The notes below the pieces were generated by a model. That model saw only the letters and a program-made list of their open reading frames with translations. It made no database searches and was not told the DNA's origin. The position numbers and the translations under genes are program-made. A stretch of 56,432 nt of DNA, taken from contig NZ_WHNZ01000076.1 of assembly GCF_013141725.1 (NCBI RefSeq), forward strand, positions 1-56,432, in the 5' to 3' direction. Below, piece by piece: positions 53,442 through 56,432 of this stretch (the stretch's first letter is position 1; every line of letters begins with the position of its first letter). Origin of the DNA: Paenibacillus planticolens (lineage in GTDB: Bacteria; Bacillota; Bacilli; Paenibacillales; NBRC-103111).

Positions 53442-54338
53442 ATGCTGCGTATTGGAGCCATTGAAGCTGGAGGGACTAAGTTCGTTTGCGGGATTGGGAA
53501 TGACTCCGGCGTTATTGAGGATCAAATTAGTTTTCCAACGGAACGTCCGGAGCAGACTTTAGAAAAAGTGATCAACTATTTTACGGATAAAAATGTGGCG
53601 GCAATTGGAATAGGATCGTTTGGACCTATTAATGTCGACCCTAACAGCCCTACCTATGGCTATGTTACTACGACGCCTAAACCGGGATGGGCTAATTATG
53701 ATTTTCTAGGTACATTGAAGCAAGTTTTCGATGTACCCTTCGGATGGGACACGGATGTCAATGCTGCGGCGTTTGGAGAAGCGAAATGGGGAGCTGCCCA
53801 AGGGCTTGACAGCTGCGTATATTACACGATTGGAACCGGAATCGGAGTAGGCGTGTATATGGAGGGGCGCTTGGTTCATGGACTCGTGCATCCCGAAGGC
53901 GGTCATGTGTTGGTCAGACGTCATAAGGAAGACCCTTTCGAGGGAATATGCACGTATCATGGTGATTGCTTTGAGGGGCTGGCTGCGGGTCCGGCTATTG
54001 AGAAGCGGTGGCATTTGAAAGGAAACGAGCTGCCGGCAGATCATCCTGCATGGGATTTAGAAGCTTATTATATTGCGCAATCCATAAGTTCGACGATATT
54101 AATGCTGTCGCCGAAAATCGTCATTTTGGGTGGTGGTGTCATGCACCAAAAGCAATTATTTCCAATGATTCGTTCCTATGTCCAAAGGAATTTGAACGGT
54201 TACATCAACACTACGGCTTTGCTGGAGGATATTAACAGCTATATCGTAGCTCCAGGTTTAGGGAATAATGCCGGCTTGTGCGGAGCGCTTGCCTTGGGCG
54301 TGGAGGCTTTAGTGAGGTTTAATGAAAGTAGACGTTGA
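53442..54338 (+). CDS. ROK-family fructokinase
   Basis: A 298-residue sugar kinase. The ATP motif GAIEAGGTKFVCGIG, the catalytic segment WDTDVNAAAFGEA and the zinc-binding motif (HPEGGHVL...GICTYHGDCFEGLAAGPA) are those of GmuE/YdhR-type fructokinases. It begins one base after the response-regulator stop behind AAGGAGG, so it is co-transcribed. It should phosphorylate the fructose released by GH32. Confidence 0.9.
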   Translation: MLRIGAIEAGGTKFVCGIGNDSGVIEDQISFPTERPEQTLEKVINYFTDKNVAAIGIGSFGPINVDPNSPTYGYVTTTPKPGWANYDFLGTLKQVFDVPFGWDTDVNAAAFGEAKWGAAQGLDSCVYYTIGTGIGVGVYMEGRLVHGLVHPEGGHVLVRRHKEDPFEGICTYHGDCFEGLAAGPAIEKRWHLKGNELPADHPAWDLEAYYIAQSISSTILMLSPKIVILGGGVMHQKQLFPMIRSYVQRNLNGYINTTALLEDINSYIVAPGLGNNAGLCGALALGVEALVRFNESRR

Positions 54339-54379
54339 TTAGATTGTAGGACAAATTCATGATGGGATTAGAAGGATCT

Positions 54380-54469
54380 TCAAACCATCATACCACTGCC
54401 CACCACCAAGGCACCAATCGAGCCACCCACAAAGGCGCCCAGCAAGCCCCCCACCTGCACCCCCGCCAT
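54380..54469 (-). CDS. Putative 29-residue glycine-zipper membrane peptide
   Basis: On the minus strand, between the ROK and methyltransferase genes, a 30-codon ORF begins MAGVQVGGLLGAFVGGSIG and ends in GMMV. The spacing of Gly residues (GxxxG repeats) in a hydrophobic run is that of glycine-zipper helices. The ribosome site is weak (GAGCGG) and the local sequence is much richer in GC than its surroundings. It may be a real small peptide or the remnant of a larger gene. Confidence 0.35.
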   Translation of the reverse strand: MAGVQVGGLLGAFVGGSIGALVVGSGMMV

Positions 54470-54570
54470 CCGCTCGGTAGTATAGTTTCTTATAATCAAT
54501 TAGTAACTGTCCGGCCGTCTGAACTGAGGATAAAATGATTGATATACAATAAGATTGTGGGGACTTATTC

Positions 54571-55353
54571 ATGAAGGATATCAATTTTGATCATATTGTC
54601 ACCAGACTTCGGGCTGCCGGGTGTGTTTTTGCCGAAGATGAGGCCCGGATGCTTATTTCAGCAGCCGGAACGCCGGATGAGCTTGACGCAATGGTTGGTC
54701 GGCGTGCACAGGGCTTTCCGCTTGAGCACGTCATAGGATGGGCGGAATTCTGCGGTCTGCGGATAACGGTGGACCCGGGAGTTTTTATCCCTCGCCACCG
54801 TACGGAGTTTCTCGTTCGTCAGGCTGCTGAAATTGCCAAGTCAGGAGCCGTCGTCGTTGACCTATGCTGCGGTTCGGGCGCGTTGGGCGCTGCGCTGGCT
54901 GCAACATTGGAACGGATTGAGCTGTATGCAGCGGACATTGACCCGGTGGCAGTTCGGTGTGCACGCCGCAATCTTGCAGCCGCCGGCGGTCGTGTGTACG
55001 AAGGCGATCTTTTCGAGGCGCTGCCTGCGACATTGCTTAACAGTATCGACATCTTGCTCGCAAACGTCCCCTACGTACCAACCGAGTCTATCGAGCTTCT
55101 CTCCGCTGAAGCCCGTGTTCATGAAGCTCGGATTGCGCTTGACGGGGGGACGGATGGGCTTGATGTGCAGCGAAGGGTGGCGCTGGCCGCACCACTCTGG
55201 CTGGCGCCGGGAGGCCACCTGCTGGTGGAGGTCAGCGAACGGCAGGCGCCGCAGGCTGTCGAGATTTTTGCTCGCAGCGGGCTAATCCCGTCGGTTGCCA
55301 GATTCGACGAGCTGGATGCTACCGTCATCGTTGGAACAAAACCCGCCTTCTAG
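54571..55353 (+). CDS. PrmC/HemK-related putative glutamine methyltransferase
   Basis: A 260-residue SAM-dependent methyltransferase. The short N-terminal helical domain is followed by FIPRHRTEFLV, motif I VVDLCCGSGALGAAL, the acidic AADIDPVAV and NVPYVPTE where PrmC has NPPY. This variant motif is seen in the PrmC-related family called putative protein N5-glutamine methyltransferase, more common in Actinobacteria. Its target is not known. The start follows GGGGA. Confidence 0.8.
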   Translation: MKDINFDHIVTRLRAAGCVFAEDEARMLISAAGTPDELDAMVGRRAQGFPLEHVIGWAEFCGLRITVDPGVFIPRHRTEFLVRQAAEIAKSGAVVVDLCCGSGALGAALAATLERIELYAADIDPVAVRCARRNLAAAGGRVYEGDLFEALPATLLNSIDILLANVPYVPTESIELLSAEARVHEARIALDGGTDGLDVQRRVALAAPLWLAPGGHLLVEVSERQAPQAVEIFARSGLIPSVARFDELDATVIVGTKPAF

Positions 55354-55480
55354 AGCGGATTTGACTGCTGACAGGTCAGGTGAATCTTGACTGGGAACAA
55401 ATGTTCTGGTAACATTTTAAAAAGATTAGAAGTATTTGCAGCATGGAAGCCATTCTGAGATGAGGGGAATGTTGGAACAA

Positions 55481-56017
55481 ATGAAAGCACCTCATGTAAA
55501 GCTAAAGATTTGGTCGGATGATAACCTTGATTTACTTCGTTTGATCAATGCTCCTGAAATGATGGAACATCTCGGAGGTCCGGAAACGGAAGAGCAAATT
55601 GTAAATCGGCACAAACGGTATCTTGAGATCGACGGAAAAGGGAGCGGCCGCATGTTTAGCATTGTGCTGCTGCCTGGAAACGAAACCGTCGGCAGTGTTG
55701 GTTACTGGGATAGCATGTGGAAAGGCGAGAGCGTGTACGAGATTGGCTGGAGTGTCTTACCGTCATTTCAAGGCAGGGGAATTGCGACCGCAGCCGTCGC
55801 AGAAGCTATTGCAGATGCAAAAGTTGAGAGAAAGCATAAGTATATTCACGCATTCCCGTCCATTAACAACCCGGCGTCCAACGCAGTATGTCAAAAGCTC
55901 GGCTTTCAATTGATGAGTAATTGCGAATTTGAGTACCCTCCAGGAAACTTCATGCAATGTAACGACTGGAGACTGGAAGTAGATGCGGCTAATATTGTTT
56001 CTGATGAAAGGTTGTAA
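55481..56017 (+). CDS. GNAT-family N-acetyltransferase
   Basis: About 178 residues with the GNAT acetyl-CoA motif WSVLPSFQGRGIATAAVAEAI and the C-terminal HAFPSINNPASNAVCQKLGFQ. It resembles RimJ/RimL-like members. Starts are uncertain: ATGs at 55460 and 55469 and a TTG at 55436 lie upstream in frame, but none has a well-spaced ribosome site; 55481 is chosen because the domain begins soon after it. The substrate is unknown. Confidence 0.75.
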   Translation: MKAPHVKLKIWSDDNLDLLRLINAPEMMEHLGGPETEEQIVNRHKRYLEIDGKGSGRMFSIVLLPGNETVGSVGYWDSMWKGESVYEIGWSVLPSFQGRGIATAAVAEAIADAKVERKHKYIHAFPSINNPASNAVCQKLGFQLMSNCEFEYPPGNFMQCNDWRLEVDAANIVSDERL

Positions 56018-56152
56018 TACTTTTAAATCCATGGTATATTGCAAATCCACCATTTAACGCGAATGCATTCCTTGGATGGACATCTTAAATAAACAACATC
56101 GAGCAGTTAAGATGATCGTTGTTGAAAGTTTTAAAAAAGATAAAAAAAACAC

Positions 56153-56181
56153 TTGCAATTGATTTTTGTACATGGTATATT
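56153..56181 (+). promoter_or_regulatory. Strong rRNA-type promoter
   Basis: TTGCAA (56153-56158), a 17-base spacer and TATATT (56176-56181) form a near-consensus sigma-A promoter, preceded by an A-rich stretch that could act as an UP element. Confidence 0.8.
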
Positions 56182-56224
56182 ACTTCTCGCTGCTTCGGGA
56201 ACGCGGCAGTGAATGAAAGAAATT

Positions 56225-56432
56225 GATCTTTGAAAACTGAACAACGAGTGAGTAAGCACAGTCGAGTAATCGACTATAAATGAGATTGTAAAATCTCGCT
56301 AGCAAGTCAATTGAGCACAAATCAGCAACCCTTAGGGGCCCCCGGAAAGTAATCGGAATTCTCTTCGGAGCTTTCGCTTCACTTTATGGGGTAATATAGG
56401 GATCTTTGATCGTAGATCAAAGTCTCTCACTA
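56225..56432 (+). promoter_or_regulatory. Leader of an rRNA operon (16S gene beyond the window)
   Basis: TGATCTTTGAAAACTGAACA (56225-56244) is the boxA-like leader sequence found before 16S rRNA genes in Bacillales. The 16S start (GAGTTTGATC..) is not reached. A hairpin at 56397-56430 is shared with the segment before the response-regulator gene. The gap 56018-56152 shows no other gene. Confidence 0.75.

Overview
The window looks like a chromosomal segment of Paenibacillus or a close relative. The basis is indirect but consistent: Gram-positive lipoprotein-type sugar-binding proteins with paired LplB/LplC- and MalF/MalG-type permeases, AraC-type regulators fused to membrane sensor domains, a YesM/YesN-style two-component pair, very large multi-domain secreted carbohydrate-active proteins, a 35-residue YjcZ-type sporulation protein, TTG and GTG starts with strong AGGAGG ribosome sites, and CcpA (cre)-like operators. 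No species was assigned.

Layout. (1) 1-12053: a mannoside/N-glycan utilization block with a sugar-binding lipoprotein, two permeases, cytoplasmic GH125 and GH38 alpha-mannosidases, a GH130 phosphorylase and a membrane AraC regulator; cre-like sites precede both plus-strand units. (2) 12253-19594: mixed functions: an SDR oxidoreductase, a YjcZ-like peptide, an indolepyruvate/pyruvate-decarboxylase-like enzyme, a LysR regulator divergent from an EamA exporter, and small membrane, acyltransferase and sporulation-type proteins. (3) 20343-26125: a 44-bp palindromic operator followed by a tight six-gene operon (class I aldolase, Gfo/Idh/MocA protein, PfkB kinase, lyxose-isomerase-like cupin, DUF4432 epimerase-like protein, DeoR regulator). 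This is a plausible complete pathway for an unidentified sugar and resembles the sulfoglycolytic (yih) gene set in composition. (4) 26744-42402: another ABC importer, a membrane AraC regulator and two giant secreted proteins (1477 and 1768 aa) that share a homologous domain on either side of their 3-bp junction. (5) 42680-44860: an AraC regulator divergent from a GH105 unsaturated uronyl hydrolase. (6) 44933-54338: a fructan block: YesM-type kinase, binding protein, two permeases, cytoplasmic GH32, YesN-type response regulator and ROK fructokinase. (7) 54571 to the end: a PrmC-related methyltransferase, a GNAT acetyltransferase, and a strong promoter with a boxA-like leader that announces an rRNA operon just beyond the window.

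Non-coding structure is rich. Three copies of a ~184-bp element, built from four versions of one ~25-bp unit (two direct, two inverted), lie in gene-poor gaps at 17376, 20106 and 42442. A second dispersed repeat lies at 1, 15302 and 46787. A ~30-nt hairpin occurs both before the response-regulator gene and in the rRNA leader.

The common theme is uptake of oligosaccharides by ABC importers, intracellular cleavage by enzymes without signal peptides, and sensing by AraC-type or two-component regulators. The main exception is the pair of giant secreted proteins, which should act outside the cell.
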